DNA of 64,000 bases, from NCBI GenBank assembly GCA_947259195.1, contig CAMYLC010000063.1, forward strand, positions 1-64,000, read 5' to 3'. This document shows, piece after piece, positions 35,704-43,691 of this stretch. Position 1 is the stretch's first letter. Each line of letters begins with the position of its first letter. The translations under genes were made by a program, and so were the position numbers. This stretch comes from Thermoanaerobaculia bacterium (GTDB lineage Bacteria > Acidobacteriota > Thermoanaerobaculia > Multivoradales > JAHEKO01). The notes below the pieces were generated by a model. The model was not told where the DNA came from and searched no databases. It saw only the letters and a program-made list of their open reading frames with translations.

Positions 35704-36072
35704 ATGCGATCACTGCAGACTCGCTTCGGGCAGGGCAAGATCGGATGTGTCATCTGGGTGTTGGTTCTCGCCGTGTTCTTCACCGCCTGTTGGAAAATCA
35801 TCCCCGTGAAGATCAAGACCGCCGAGCTCTACGACTTCATGGAGGAGCAAGCTCAGCGCGCCACCAGAACCTCGTCTGAATCGGTGAAGAAGAATGTTCT
35901 CGCAAGAGCCAAGGATCTGGGCCTGCCGGTTGGTCCCAAGGATGTGACCGTGCAAAGACGAGGTGGTCGTGTAGTCATCACGGCCCGATACTCCATTCCT
36001 GTCGAGTTTCCCGGCTATACCTACGTGATCGAGGTCGACCACGTCGTCGACCGACCGGTCTTTGCAGTCTGA
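35704..36072 (+). CDS. DUF4845-like single-pass membrane protein
   Basis: The 122-residue product has one N-terminal membrane helix (about 13-33) and a small exported domain with helical AELYDFMEEQAQRATRTS and beta-rich VTVQRRGGRVVITARYSIPVEF. The pattern fits DUF4845, members of which often follow lepB. Its end overlaps the 3' end of the convergent pyrF frame by 52 nt. AAGGGG lies 5 nt before the ATG. Function unknown. Confidence 0.75.
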   Translation: MRSLQTRFGQGKIGCVIWVLVLAVFFTACWKIIPVKIKTAELYDFMEEQAQRATRTSSESVKKNVLARAKDLGLPVGPKDVTVQRRGGRVVITARYSIPVEFPGYTYVIEVDHVVDRPVFAV

Positions 36073-36953
36073 TTCGAGCCCTGACTCCCTGGCCCGCATT
36101 GCTTCTGACCCCGCGAGCAGATTGTGGAATGCGTCTGCCAGATCTGGCCACCCGCAGGGAGGAGCACCGGAGGCAACCTTGCAGGTTGTTGAGGAGTGAT
36201 GAGCGAGGACGGCCTGAGATGGCGGGCGATCTCCGCTGGGGTCAGGGCGTCTTCAATCTCTCGAGCTATTCGCCGGAGCACCGCTTCCGGGTCGGGTGCG
36301 CGGGTGATCGGTCTGCCCACGACCAACAGATCTGCACCTGCCCTCAACGCGTCTCCCGGGGTTGCAACCCGCTGTTGGTCGTCCTCCTCGCCCGTGGCGG
36401 CCGCAAGCCGAATCCCGGGGGTGACCAACAGAAACGGAGATGGGCAACGCTCACGAAGCGCAGCCACCTCCAGGGGTGAGCACACAGCCCCGGAACAGCC
36501 CGTCACCTGAGCCAAGCCCGCCCATTTCTCCGCCCGGGCGAGACTACTACCTGGCAGGTCCAAGACCTCGAGAGCCATCCGATCCAAGTGCGTGAGAACA
36601 GTCACCGCGAGAATCGCCACGCGACCCCCTGCGGCCTCTTGTGCCGCCTCGAGCATGGCGGTTCCCCCGGATGCGTGAACCGTGAGGAGATCGACGCCAG
36701 AGGCTCCCGCTGCCGTCACCGCCCCCCTCACCGTGTTCGGAATGTCGTGTAGCTTAAGATCCAGGAAGAGGCGCCGGGCATGGCGCCGGGCCACTGCGAC
36801 CCCTTCGTTGCCCCATCTCACGAAGGCCTCGAGGCCCACCTTCAGGACTCCGACCCGCGGTCCGAACTGCTCACACCACGTTTCGAATGTTTCCCAATCC
36901 GATGTGTCCAGTGCGATCGCCAATCGATCGAGTGGGTCTTGCTCGCTACCCAT
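36021..36953 (-). CDS. pyrF: Orotidine 5'-phosphate decarboxylase with C-terminal extension
   Basis: PyrF makes UMP from OMP. The core has IALDTSDW, VGVLKVGLEAF, the catalytic FLDLKLHDIPNTV with its Lys-Asp-Lys array, VTVLTH, LLVTPGIR and a phosphate-binding VVGRPITRA. The core would end near residue 240, but the frame runs on to 310 with a low-complexity, non-conserved tail that overlaps the convergent DUF4845-like gene by 52 nt. The tail looks like read-out after loss of a stop codon. All core residues needed for catalysis are visible. Confidence 0.92.
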   Translation of the reverse strand: MGSEQDPLDRLAIALDTSDWETFETWCEQFGPRVGVLKVGLEAFVRWGNEGVAVARRHARRLFLDLKLHDIPNTVRGAVTAAGASGVDLLTVHASGGTAMLEAAQEAAGGRVAILAVTVLTHLDRMALEVLDLPGSSLARAEKWAGLAQVTGCSGAVCSPLEVAALRERCPSPFLLVTPGIRLAAATGEEDDQQRVATPGDALRAGADLLVVGRPITRAPDPEAVLRRIAREIEDALTPAEIARHLRPSSLITPQQPARLPPVLLPAGGQIWQTHSTICSRGQKQCGPGSQGSNQTAKTGRSTTWSTSIT

Positions 36954-37117
36954 AAGGTTCTAGCCTCTCCGGACCGCTGTTGGCCTTACTCGAAATCTCT
37001 CTATGTGGAGCTACGATCCGATCAGGGTTGTCTTTAGAACCATAAAGTGGCTCAGTAGGGACAGATTGTGCCAATATGCGACATACCAATGGACCACAGA
37101 GGTCGATTGTTACACAT

Positions 37118-38170
37118 TTACACATCCAGTCCAACTGCGCTGGCAACGTCGGCCACCTCGTCCTTGTCGAGTAGGTCTAAAAGCTCCTTGTTGATCTCGC
37201 ACACAAGGCGCGATCCACCATAGATCAGAGCGGTGTAGATTTGAACCAATTGCGCTCCCGCCCGAAGCCGGGCATAGACATCCGTCGCCGATTCGATACC
37301 ACCGACACTGATCAGCACACAGCGGCCAAAGACCTCCGAAGCCACGACTTTCAGCACCTCGAGGCTGCGTCGCCGCAAAACTCTGCCACTCAGGCCACCA
37401 ATCCGTTGAGGTTCTGGAACAAGCGAATAGTCGACCGTGGTATTGGTGAGGATCAATCCAGCGGCACCGCCATCAACGGCCGCACGGGCGAGGTCGGCAA
37501 TCGTCTGATCCTCCATATCTGGTGACAGCTTGACCAGCACCGGAATACTGGTCTCCTGCTGGCACACCTCGAGGAGCTCTGTCACGGCCTCGCCCCGCTG
37601 AAGGTCTCGCAATCCAGGGGTATTGGGGGAGGAGATATTGACAACAAAGTAGTCAGCTGTCCCTTTCAGATGCCGCACTAACACCCGATAGTCCTCCGCC
37701 GCCGCGGGCAGTTCGGTCTGTCGGTTCTTTCCTATATTGACGCCAACTGGGACCGGCGGCGGCCAGTTCTCGGCCAGGCTTCGCTTCAGGCTTTCCATGC
37801 CGGCATTGTTGAAGCCCATCGCGTTCTGAAGCGACCGCAACTCCCGATGACGAAAGAGCCTGGGGCGTGGATTGCCCGCTTGCGGCTTGGGTGTTACCGT
37901 CCCCACCTCTAAGAAGCCGAAGCCCATCGCGGCAAGTGCCGGCACCGCGACAGCGTCTTTGTCGAAACCGGCCGCCAGGCCGATCGGGTTGAGGAACTGC
38001 CTGCCCCAGATCTCCTGAACCAGCCTCGAATCGACTAGCCGGTGCTGACGCTCGAAGCGTTGAAGCGCCGGGCCAACCTGCTGAAGCTTCTGCAGCCCGC
38101 CCATGGCCAGGCCATGGGCGGCTTCAGGCCCCATTCTCAACAGCAGAGAGTGAATGGCTGACTCGAGCAA
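37118..38170 (-). CDS. pyrD: Dihydroorotate dehydrogenase (quinone), class 2
   Basis: Class 2 PyrD oxidises dihydroorotate and passes electrons to quinone at the inner membrane. The 350-residue protein has the N-terminal amphipathic membrane segment (MLESAIHSLLLRMGPEAAHG), NPIGLAAGFDKDA, QNAMGFNNAG, the class 2 catalytic-Ser region VVNISSPNTPGLRDLQ and the FMN-binding VGGIES. Its stop is 165 nt upstream of the pyrF start, so the two pyrimidine genes run in the same direction but are not tightly coupled. Confidence 0.95.
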   Translation of the reverse strand: MLESAIHSLLLRMGPEAAHGLAMGGLQKLQQVGPALQRFERQHRLVDSRLVQEIWGRQFLNPIGLAAGFDKDAVAVPALAAMGFGFLEVGTVTPKPQAGNPRPRLFRHRELRSLQNAMGFNNAGMESLKRSLAENWPPPVPVGVNIGKNRQTELPAAAEDYRVLVRHLKGTADYFVVNISSPNTPGLRDLQRGEAVTELLEVCQQETSIPVLVKLSPDMEDQTIADLARAAVDGGAAGLILTNTTVDYSLVPEPQRIGGLSGRVLRRRSLEVLKVVASEVFGRCVLISVGGIESATDVYARLRAGAQLVQIYTALIYGGSRLVCEINKELLDLLDKDEVADVASAVGLDV

Positions 38171-38341
38171 CTCCTCGTTTCCTTCCCGTCTGTTACAGCG
38201 GGTCGCTGAGGAAGAACGGGTGCGGCCAGCTTTGCTGCTATGCTGGCGACTCGGATTCCGGCGGCGCCCTCAGGCCACAGATCCCTCGACCGTCGAGACT
38301 GTAACAGAGGTTTTGAGAGTCCGTCCACGAACAACGCAGCC

Positions 38342-40141
38342 GTGACATCCCCCCGCACCAATCTGGACAAGTATCAGGATCTTGGGTTCTCCGAGGGGAT
38401 CGACCACGGGTGGGGACTCGTCGCCCTGACTGCCCTGCCCGGCCTTCTCGCCGGAGCCCACCTCTCGAGCCTGCTGTTTTTCTTGAATCCTGAGCTACCC
38501 TTCGAGTTTCTCCCCTGGCTTCGAAGCACCGCGATCTACTGCACCTTCGCCGTCCTGGCCTCCACTGTCATCCTTCTGCCGGTGACTTTCAGGCGCGGAG
38601 ACCGCGCCCAGCGCCTCTTGCCGTGGGCCATTACCGTCATCCTCGGCGTCATTGCCACGATCGAATGGCTCCACGCTTCGCGCTCTTCCTACTTCCTTCC
38701 CCCGGGTATCAATGTCCGACTCATCAAAGCCGCCATCTGGTTGACGCTAGCGGCTCTCATCTACTTCTACACCGCGCTTCTCCACACGCTGAACCGACGG
38801 CCCTACGGCTGGAAGAGTAGGATCGGCTTGACGCTCCTCGCCCTCTTGTCCGTTTATGTCATGGCCGAGAGGCGCGAGGCGTTCAAGCCCTACTCCCGAC
38901 CTGCGCCCCTGCCTTCTGTCGTCGAGCTCGAGAGGCGACCAACCCTGCTCGTCGTCGGGCTGGATGGCGCTTCACTGGACGCGGTGCTTCCTCTGGCCCG
39001 CCGCGGACGGCTGCCTTTTCTGTCTCGCCTTCTGGCGGAGGGTGTCTATTCTCGTCCCGAGAGCCTCGCTCCTGTTCAACGTTTACCGCTTTGGACGACC
39101 CTCGCCACCGGCAAGCTTCCTTTTCGCCACGGTGTCGTTGCCGACAGGACCTTCAAGGCAGGATGGATCGCACCCCGGGCCGTGCTCCAGATTCTTCCGA
39201 CACCGTTGTCGGCGGTGGCTCTGAGTACCCTCAATCCATCCCGACCCACAGACTCCACCGCGCGGCGCTCCCTGACCCTCTGGGAGATCCTAGAGCGGCT
39301 GGACGTTCGCACCGGCCAGGTCGGCTGGCCGGCTACCAGCCCAGTCTCGGCATCGAGCGCCTTCGCGTTCTCAGAGCACTACTTCGGAGGAGATTTCCGA
39401 CCGGCGACTGCCCAGCCTGCCGAGTTGGCCGAGCGCGGCGTCCTGTTTCAGGTCGATCCCGAGGACGTCGATCCGGCGCTCGTGGCGGAGCTCGAAGGAC
39501 AGCTCCCCTACTCTTTGCTCCAGGCTCTTGCCGGAGATCTCTGGCGCCAGTCCCTGACTCGCTTTCTCGTCGAACAACGACAAGAGGTGCGGGCCATCTT
39601 TGTGGTCCTGCCTGGCCTGGCGGAGGTATCCAGCCAGTACTTCGGCGGGTTTTCCGCGGTCGAGTTCGATGGCGAGACCGGGCGGCCACAACAGAACGCC
39701 GCTCAGTTGATCTCCTTCTACTACACCTACCTCGATCATCTCCTAGCCGACCTCTGGGAACGACAGAGCGGACCGAAGATGCTCGCCGTGGTCTCCTCCT
39801 ACGGATTCGAGGCGCCGGTGGGGCTGCGCAAGTCGTGGGCTCGAACGACCGGCCGCCAACTGCGCGGACAGTACCAGCGTTCGCCGGATGGGCTGTTCCT
39901 GGCCCTGGGCAGCGGTCTGCGAGCTGGTGCATTTCTGGAGGGGGCCCGTCTAGTAGACATCATGCCCACCCTGCTTTATGCCCTGCGGTTTCCGATTGCT
40001 CGAGATCTGGACGGCAGAGTGCTGACGGGGGCCTTCGAAACAGCCTATCTGGCCAGAAATCCACTGACGTTCGTACCTTCTTACGAGACGATTCTCACTC
40101 AGCCCGGGATTCCGGTCCGGGTTCTTCCCTTATCCGAGTGA
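38342..40141 (+). CDS. Membrane-anchored alkaline phosphatase superfamily / phosphodiesterase-like protein
   Basis: The 599-residue product has an N-terminal block of four or five membrane helices (about 20-190) and a C-terminal domain resembling type I phosphodiesterase/nucleotide pyrophosphatase folds: TLLVVGLDGASLDAVLPLA provides the first metal Asp, and PLWTTLATGKLPFRHGVV the nucleophile-Thr region. A mid-part VVSSYGFEAP replaces the usual SDHG-type metal motif, so activity may be altered. The GTG at 38342 is the likely start. It is divergent from pyrD with about 170 nt between starts. Confidence 0.78.
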   Translation: MTSPRTNLDKYQDLGFSEGIDHGWGLVALTALPGLLAGAHLSSLLFFLNPELPFEFLPWLRSTAIYCTFAVLASTVILLPVTFRRGDRAQRLLPWAITVILGVIATIEWLHASRSSYFLPPGINVRLIKAAIWLTLAALIYFYTALLHTLNRRPYGWKSRIGLTLLALLSVYVMAERREAFKPYSRPAPLPSVVELERRPTLLVVGLDGASLDAVLPLARRGRLPFLSRLLAEGVYSRPESLAPVQRLPLWTTLATGKLPFRHGVVADRTFKAGWIAPRAVLQILPTPLSAVALSTLNPSRPTDSTARRSLTLWEILERLDVRTGQVGWPATSPVSASSAFAFSEHYFGGDFRPATAQPAELAERGVLFQVDPEDVDPALVAELEGQLPYSLLQALAGDLWRQSLTRFLVEQRQEVRAIFVVLPGLAEVSSQYFGGFSAVEFDGETGRPQQNAAQLISFYYTYLDHLLADLWERQSGPKMLAVVSSYGFEAPVGLRKSWARTTGRQLRGQYQRSPDGLFLALGSGLRAGAFLEGARLVDIMPTLLYALRFPIARDLDGRVLTGAFETAYLARNPLTFVPSYETILTQPGIPVRVLPLSE

Positions 40142-40152
40142 AATCTCGCGCA

Positions 40153-40581
40153 CTACTCGCGACTCTCCCGGTGTGGCTGCGCACTCACGGCCTGGCGGCT
40201 CTCCGATATCCTGCCAACGCTGCCCTCAGGGCTACCCGGACCCCTCATCTTGCAGTGCCCCTCGAACTGAGCGCCGTCCTCGATCTCGAACGTCTCTGTT
40301 TCGATGTCGGCGAAGATCTTCGAGCCGGCTGAGATCTCGACCCGTTTCCTGGCCTTCACCCTGCCCCGCAAAGTGCCAAAAACATAGAGATTCATGACCT
40401 CGACTTCGCCATCCACTTCGCCATCTTTGCCGACAACTAGATCTCCTTTCGAGACGATGCGGCCGACGACCCGACCATCGACCCTGAAGTTGTCTTCGAA
40501 ATGAAGATCGCCTCGAATCGAGCTGCCCGCGTCGAGAAAGCCATTCAATTCTCCCGCGCCGCCGGCCCGGCCCAACTTCAT
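40153..40581 (-). CDS. Bactofilin
   Basis: Bactofilins polymerise into membrane-associated beta-helical filaments. The 142-residue protein has the bactofilin core (about 12-110): FLDAGSSIRGDLHFEDNFRVDGRVVGRI, LVVGKDGEVDGEVEV, LYVFGTLRGRVKARKRVEI, with flexible ends. The ATG overlaps the parB stop by 4 nt, so it is translationally coupled to parAB. Established: in Myxococcus, bactofilins scaffold ParABS proteins. The coupling here suggests a similar role. Confidence 0.93.
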   Translation of the reverse strand: MKLGRAGGAGELNGFLDAGSSIRGDLHFEDNFRVDGRVVGRIVSKGDLVVGKDGEVDGEVEVMNLYVFGTLRGRVKARKRVEISAGSKIFADIETETFEIEDGAQFEGHCKMRGPGSPEGSVGRISESRQAVSAQPHRESRE

Positions 40582-41432
40582 CGGACGTCACCTCCGGCTT
40601 GCAGCAGAAATTCGTAGAGGCGCATCAACTCCTCCTCGGTGTAAAAGTGGAGCCGAACTGTTCCGCCCTCGCCCTGGCGGTGAATTTCTACCTTGGTTTG
40701 GAGCTTTCGCGTCAACCTCTCGGCCGCGGCCCTGGTGTCAGCGTCCTGGACCCTCGCCGGCCTCTTCGCTCGGGGTTTCTGTCGACCCCCAACCAGCTCC
40801 TCGATCTGCCTGGCGGTGAGTCCCTTCTGTACTGCCTTTCGGGCCAATTCCAGCTGCCGATCTCCGTCATCGAGAGAGAGCAGAGGACGCGCCTGGCCTG
40901 CGGTCAAGCGCCCACCTCGCAGCATGTCCTGGATCTCCTCGGGCAAGGTGAGGAGACGAACGGCATTGCTGATCGTGCTCCGGGCCTTTCCAACCTGCCG
41001 CGCGATCTCTTCCTGGGACAAGCCAAACGAGTCCTTCAAGGAGCGGTATGCCTCGCCTTCTTCGACGGGATTCAAGTCCGAGCGCTGCAGATTCTCGACC
41101 AGCGCCAACTCCAACAACTGGCGGTCGCTCTCCAACTCGCGGATGACAACCGGAACCTCCAGCAGACCTGCACGCCGAGCGGCTCTCCACCGACGCTCAC
41201 CGGCGACTATCGTGAATTTACCCTCACTCCCCGGGGTTACTACAATCGGCTGCACGAGCCCCTGGGACCGTATCGACTCTGCCAGCTCTTCGAGGCCAGC
41301 ATCGTCGAAATCGCTGCGTGGTTGATACCGGTTCGGCACCAGCTCGCCCAACGAGAGCGTGCGAACCGGGGGTGTGGACGGCTCGAGCAGCGCATCCAGG
41401 CCCCTTCCGAGTCCTCGTTTTGTTTTCGTCAT
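40578..41432 (-). CDS. parB: Chromosome-partitioning protein ParB
   Basis: ParB is a CTP-dependent parS-binding clamp. The 284-residue protein starts with the ParA-stimulating peptide KTKRGLGRGLDALL. The CTP-binding motifs VPNRYQPR, TIVAGERRWRAAR and ENLQRSDLNPVEEGEAY (residues about 31-125) follow, then an HTH (SQEEIARQVGKARSTISNAVRLL) and a C-terminal dimerisation domain. The ATG overlaps the parA stop and the stop overlaps bactofilin. Two parS-like sites lie about 1.9 kb upstream at 43295 and 43332. Confidence 0.96.
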   Translation of the reverse strand: MTKTKRGLGRGLDALLEPSTPPVRTLSLGELVPNRYQPRSDFDDAGLEELAESIRSQGLVQPIVVTPGSEGKFTIVAGERRWRAARRAGLLEVPVVIRELESDRQLLELALVENLQRSDLNPVEEGEAYRSLKDSFGLSQEEIARQVGKARSTISNAVRLLTLPEEIQDMLRGGRLTAGQARPLLSLDDGDRQLELARKAVQKGLTARQIEELVGGRQKPRAKRPARVQDADTRAAAERLTRKLQTKVEIHRQGEGGTVRLHFYTEEELMRLYEFLLQAGGDVR

Positions 41433-42193
41433 GCCGCTCGCTGCAAGACCTCCCGAGCCAGCGCCAGGTATGCCTGGGCACCTCGGCTCTTGATGTCGTA
41501 GGCGAAGATCGGCGTGCCGTGGCTCGGCGCCTCCGCCAGACGCACATTTCGTGGCACGATCGTCTCGTAGACGCGGTTGGCGAAGTGCCTTCGCACCTCG
41601 TTGGCCACGTCCTTCGAGAGGTTCGTGCGCTCGTCGTACATGGTCAATAGGATCCCCGCGATCGACAGTCTGGGGTTGCTGCTGACTTGAATTCTCTGAA
41701 CCGTCGATACTAGAGCGCTGATACCCTCCAAGGCGAAGTACTCGCACTGCAGCGGTACCACTACTCCATCGGCCGCGACCAGCGCATTGACGGTCAGATG
41801 ACCCAGTGAGGGCGGGCAATCCAGAAGTATCGAGTCGTAGGCCGGCCTGAGCCCCTCCAGGGCTCTCGACAGCCGAAACTCCCAACCCTCGAGTCCGACA
41901 AACTCCACCTCTACCCCTACGAGATCTCTGGCCGCCGGCACCATATCCAGGAACGGGAAGCCTGTTGGCCGCACGGCTTCCTCCAGCAGGGCGTCGCCCG
42001 CAAGAACATCGTAGAGGTTCGGCTCCTCTGCGATCACCCCGAGCCCTTGACTTGCATTGGCCTGAGGATCGCAGTCGACCAGCAGGATCCTCTTCTCGAG
42101 CGCCGCCAGCGCAGCGCCGAGATTGATCGCTGTGGTGGTCTTGCCGACGCCGCCTTTCTGGTTGGCTATTGCCAGGACTTTCCTCAATGCCAT
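41429..42193 (-). CDS. parA: Chromosome-partitioning ATPase ParA (Soj)
   Basis: ParA is the Walker-type ATPase that moves ParB-bound origins. The 254-residue protein has the deviant Walker A ANQKGGVGKTTTAINLG, with the signature Lys in KGG, the Walker A' DCDPQANAS, and Walker B LLDCPPSLGHLTVNAL. No N-terminal HTH is present, so it is the chromosomal short type. It overlaps parB by 4 nt and rsmG ends 5 nt upstream, as in many bacteria. Confidence 0.96.
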   Translation of the reverse strand: MALRKVLAIANQKGGVGKTTTAINLGAALAALEKRILLVDCDPQANASQGLGVIAEEPNLYDVLAGDALLEEAVRPTGFPFLDMVPAARDLVGVEVEFVGLEGWEFRLSRALEGLRPAYDSILLDCPPSLGHLTVNALVAADGVVVPLQCEYFALEGISALVSTVQRIQVSSNPRLSIAGILLTMYDERTNLSKDVANEVRRHFANRVYETIVPRNVRLAEAPSHGTPIFAYDIKSRGAQAYLALAREVLQRAA

Positions 42194-42198
42194 TGGTT

Positions 42199-42840
42199 CT
42201 ATTCGGCCCTCACCCGCACCTGCATAATCGATCGCGAACGACTCCCAGGCAGTTCGATGCGCCCCGTCTCAGCCCACGTCTCTGGGAGATTTGGGGCCTC
42301 TGCCCCGACCCAGAAGAAGGCCCCTCCCTGGGCGCTCATTCGGCTCGACAGGCCATCGAAGGCGCTCGGCGAGAGGTTCACCGCGCGCGATGTGACGAGA
42401 TCGATCTTCGGCGGCAACCCCTCGGGCGGGGTGACGCCGACTCTAGCACCGAGGCAACGACACGGCAACGCCGCCTTGCGGATGACGGTGTCGAGGAACA
42501 CGCACTTTCGCTGCCGGCTTTCCACAAGGACCACCTCGAGCTTGGGCACCACAGCCGACAGCACCACCCCCGGAAATCCACCTCCCGAGCCCACATCTAC
42601 AACCACCCTCCACTGTGGATCGAGACAAGGAACCGCCGCCAGGGACTCTCCATAGTGCCGTTCCACGATCTCGTCGGCGGTTCCGGGCCCGACGAGAGAA
42701 ACCGTCGGGTTCCACCGCACCAGTTCCTGATAGTGCAACCAGAGCTTCCGTACGGCATCGTCGGACAACTCGACCGGCGAGCAGCCAAAAAGCCGTGACT
42801 CGAACTCGGGCTTCTCGAGAAGAGGTAGCTTCGCTCCCAT
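42199..42840 (-). CDS. rsmG: 16S rRNA (guanine527-N7)-methyltransferase RsmG
   Basis: RsmG methylates G527 of 16S rRNA; its loss gives low-level streptomycin resistance. The 213-residue protein has WNPTVSLVG, a Rossmann motif VVVDVGSGGGFPGVVLSAV, LVESRQRKCVFLDTVIR and DLVTSRAVNLSP. The GSGGGFPG loop and SRAV block are characteristic. It heads the rsmG-parA-parB-bactofilin set on the minus strand. Confidence 0.95.
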   Translation of the reverse strand: MGAKLPLLEKPEFESRLFGCSPVELSDDAVRKLWLHYQELVRWNPTVSLVGPGTADEIVERHYGESLAAVPCLDPQWRVVVDVGSGGGFPGVVLSAVVPKLEVVLVESRQRKCVFLDTVIRKAALPCRCLGARVGVTPPEGLPPKIDLVTSRAVNLSPSAFDGLSSRMSAQGGAFFWVGAEAPNLPETWAETGRIELPGSRSRSIMQVRVRAE

Positions 42841-42992
42841 GCACGGTATTGTCTGCGATTATCGCAACGACGAGAAGACCCCTCCGGCAATCGCTGGTTT
42901 CCATTCTGGTCTGTCAACACCTGAGGTCCGTCCGGGTGGTCCGCAGGCGCGCGCTGTGCCAAAGGACATCTGGCGGTTGTCGAGGGGTCCGA

Positions 42993-43054
42993 CGCGGGGC
43001 CCCCAGGGGGCTATCCTCCCTTCCACAGCAACAACCCCCCTGGAGGTCCCCGCG
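42993..43054. repeat. Imperfect inverted repeat (hairpin)
   Basis: Left arm CGCGGGGCCCCCAGGGGG (42993-43010) and right arm CCCCCCTGGAGGTCCCCGCG (43035-43054) can pair with one bulge and one or two mismatches around a 24-nt loop. It has no adjacent T tract, so it is not a classical terminator. Confidence 0.6.
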
Positions 43055-43202
43055 CCGAACCCTCAACCGTTGGAGAGACCTCGCACTCAGCCTTGCACCT
43101 ATGCGCCGCTGAGAATCACCCCCTACGCCCCTACTGCCCTCATCGGTGCCCAGATCGGTCAACGGTTCTCGCTCGTCACGGCGGTATGGTCGGGTGAGGC
43201 CA

Positions 43203-43270
43203 CTTCAACCCCCAAGCCCTCAAAGAACGGCCGAAGGAACGCCCGGCCGCCTCAACCCTCAGGGTGGGCG
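43203..43270. repeat. Dispersed repeat copy near parS
   Basis: The stretch from CTTCAACCCCCAAGCCCTCA to CTCAGGGTGGGCG aligns over about 68 nt with 49827-49893 near the tRNA-Ser genes, with some ten differences. The minus strand encodes a short open tail (PFFEGLGVEVAS), possibly a remnant of a repeated ORF. Confidence 0.6.
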
Positions 43271-43294
43271 AGAGGGGGTTCATTTTCGCTAGAA

Positions 43295-43310
43295 TGTTTC
43301 ACGGGAAACA
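43295..43310. other. parS-like centromere site 1
   Basis: TGTTTCACGGGAAACA matches the ParB-binding consensus TGTTTCACGTGAAACA at 15 of 16 positions; the central T is G, which breaks one palindromic pair. Located about 1.9 kb from parB and about 17 kb from dnaA, as expected for origin-proximal parS. Confidence 0.85.
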
Positions 43311-43331
43311 TGACGGTGAAACAACGCCGGA

Positions 43332-43347
43332 TGTTTCACGGGAAACA
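43332..43347. other. parS-like centromere site 2, overlapping a start codon
   Basis: Same 16-bp sequence as site 1. Its last base (43347) is the A of the ATG of the LAGLIDADG-like gene, so ParB binding would cover the translation-initiation region DNA and probably occlude transcription initiation there. Confidence 0.85.
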
Positions 43348-43691
43348 TGACGGTGAAACAACGCCCTGAATGGACCGACTTCGACATCGGCTACCTCTTG
43401 GGTCTGTTGGTGGGTGAAGGACATTTCGGCGGAGACGGGCGCCAACCACACATCACTCTCCGCATGCATACCGACCACGAAGCTCTGTTTCTCTGGATTC
43501 AAGAGACCTTCCCCGGCGGGAAGCTCTATGGCCCCTACCACCACGGCGGCCGCAGCTACTTCCAGTGGATGGCCCGGGGGCAGTACCTACGAGAAGTCCT
43601 CTTGCCCATTCTCGAAGAACACCTATCTCCGAACCTGGACAAGAAGGCCTATTGGCGCTTCATAAAGATGAAAGACCGCTACCGGTTGTAG
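43347..43691 (+). CDS. Small stand-alone LAGLIDADG-type homing-endonuclease-like protein
   Basis: The 114-residue protein has DIGYLLGLLVGEGHFGGDG at about 12-30, which fits a LAGLIDADG helix: Gly-Leu pattern, then the acidic Glu where the catalytic acid lies, then GHF. A beta-sheet-like PHITLRMHTDHEALFLWI and LYGPYHHGGRSYFQWM follow, as in the half-domain fold of LAGLIDADG proteins, and KKAYWRFIKMKDRYRL closes it. A single motif implies a homodimer if it cuts DNA. The gene starts on the last base of a parS site, has no ribosome binding site other than that sequence (GGGAAAC), and overlaps the convergent jag 3' end by 13 nt. DNA cleavage is not shown; it may be a DNA-binding domesticated form. 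Confidence 0.75.
   Translation: MTVKQRPEWTDFDIGYLLGLLVGEGHFGGDGRQPHITLRMHTDHEALFLWIQETFPGGKLYGPYHHGGRSYFQWMARGQYLREVLLPILEEHLSPNLDKKAYWRFIKMKDRYRL

Larger units (their letters stand above)
42841..43293. other. Intergenic region upstream of the parS repeats
   Basis: About 450 nt without a convincing gene. It holds the promoter region for rsmG-parAB, an imperfect inverted repeat at 42993-43054 and a copy of a dispersed repeat at 43203-43270. Frames here read as low-complexity and are not supported. Confidence 0.55.
43294..43365. repeat. Tandem 35-bp direct repeat with parS sites
   Basis: The unit starting ATGTTTCACGGGAAACATGA and ending GGTGAAACAACGCC occurs at 43294-43328 and 43331-43365, identical over 35 bp with a 2-nt spacer. 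Each unit contains one parS-like site and one ATGACGGTGAAACAACGCC stretch. Only in the second unit does that ATG open the long frame of the LAGLIDADG-like gene; in the first it is out of frame and stops soon. Confidence 0.92.

Noticed and set aside
43294..43365. Direct repeat considered as a CRISPR fragment
   Set aside because: Only two units, 2-nt spacer, and each contains parS; no cas genes in the window.
43004..43369. Plus-strand frame leading into the first parS unit
   Set aside because: Low-complexity translation with no conserved features; it stops just after the second parS unit.
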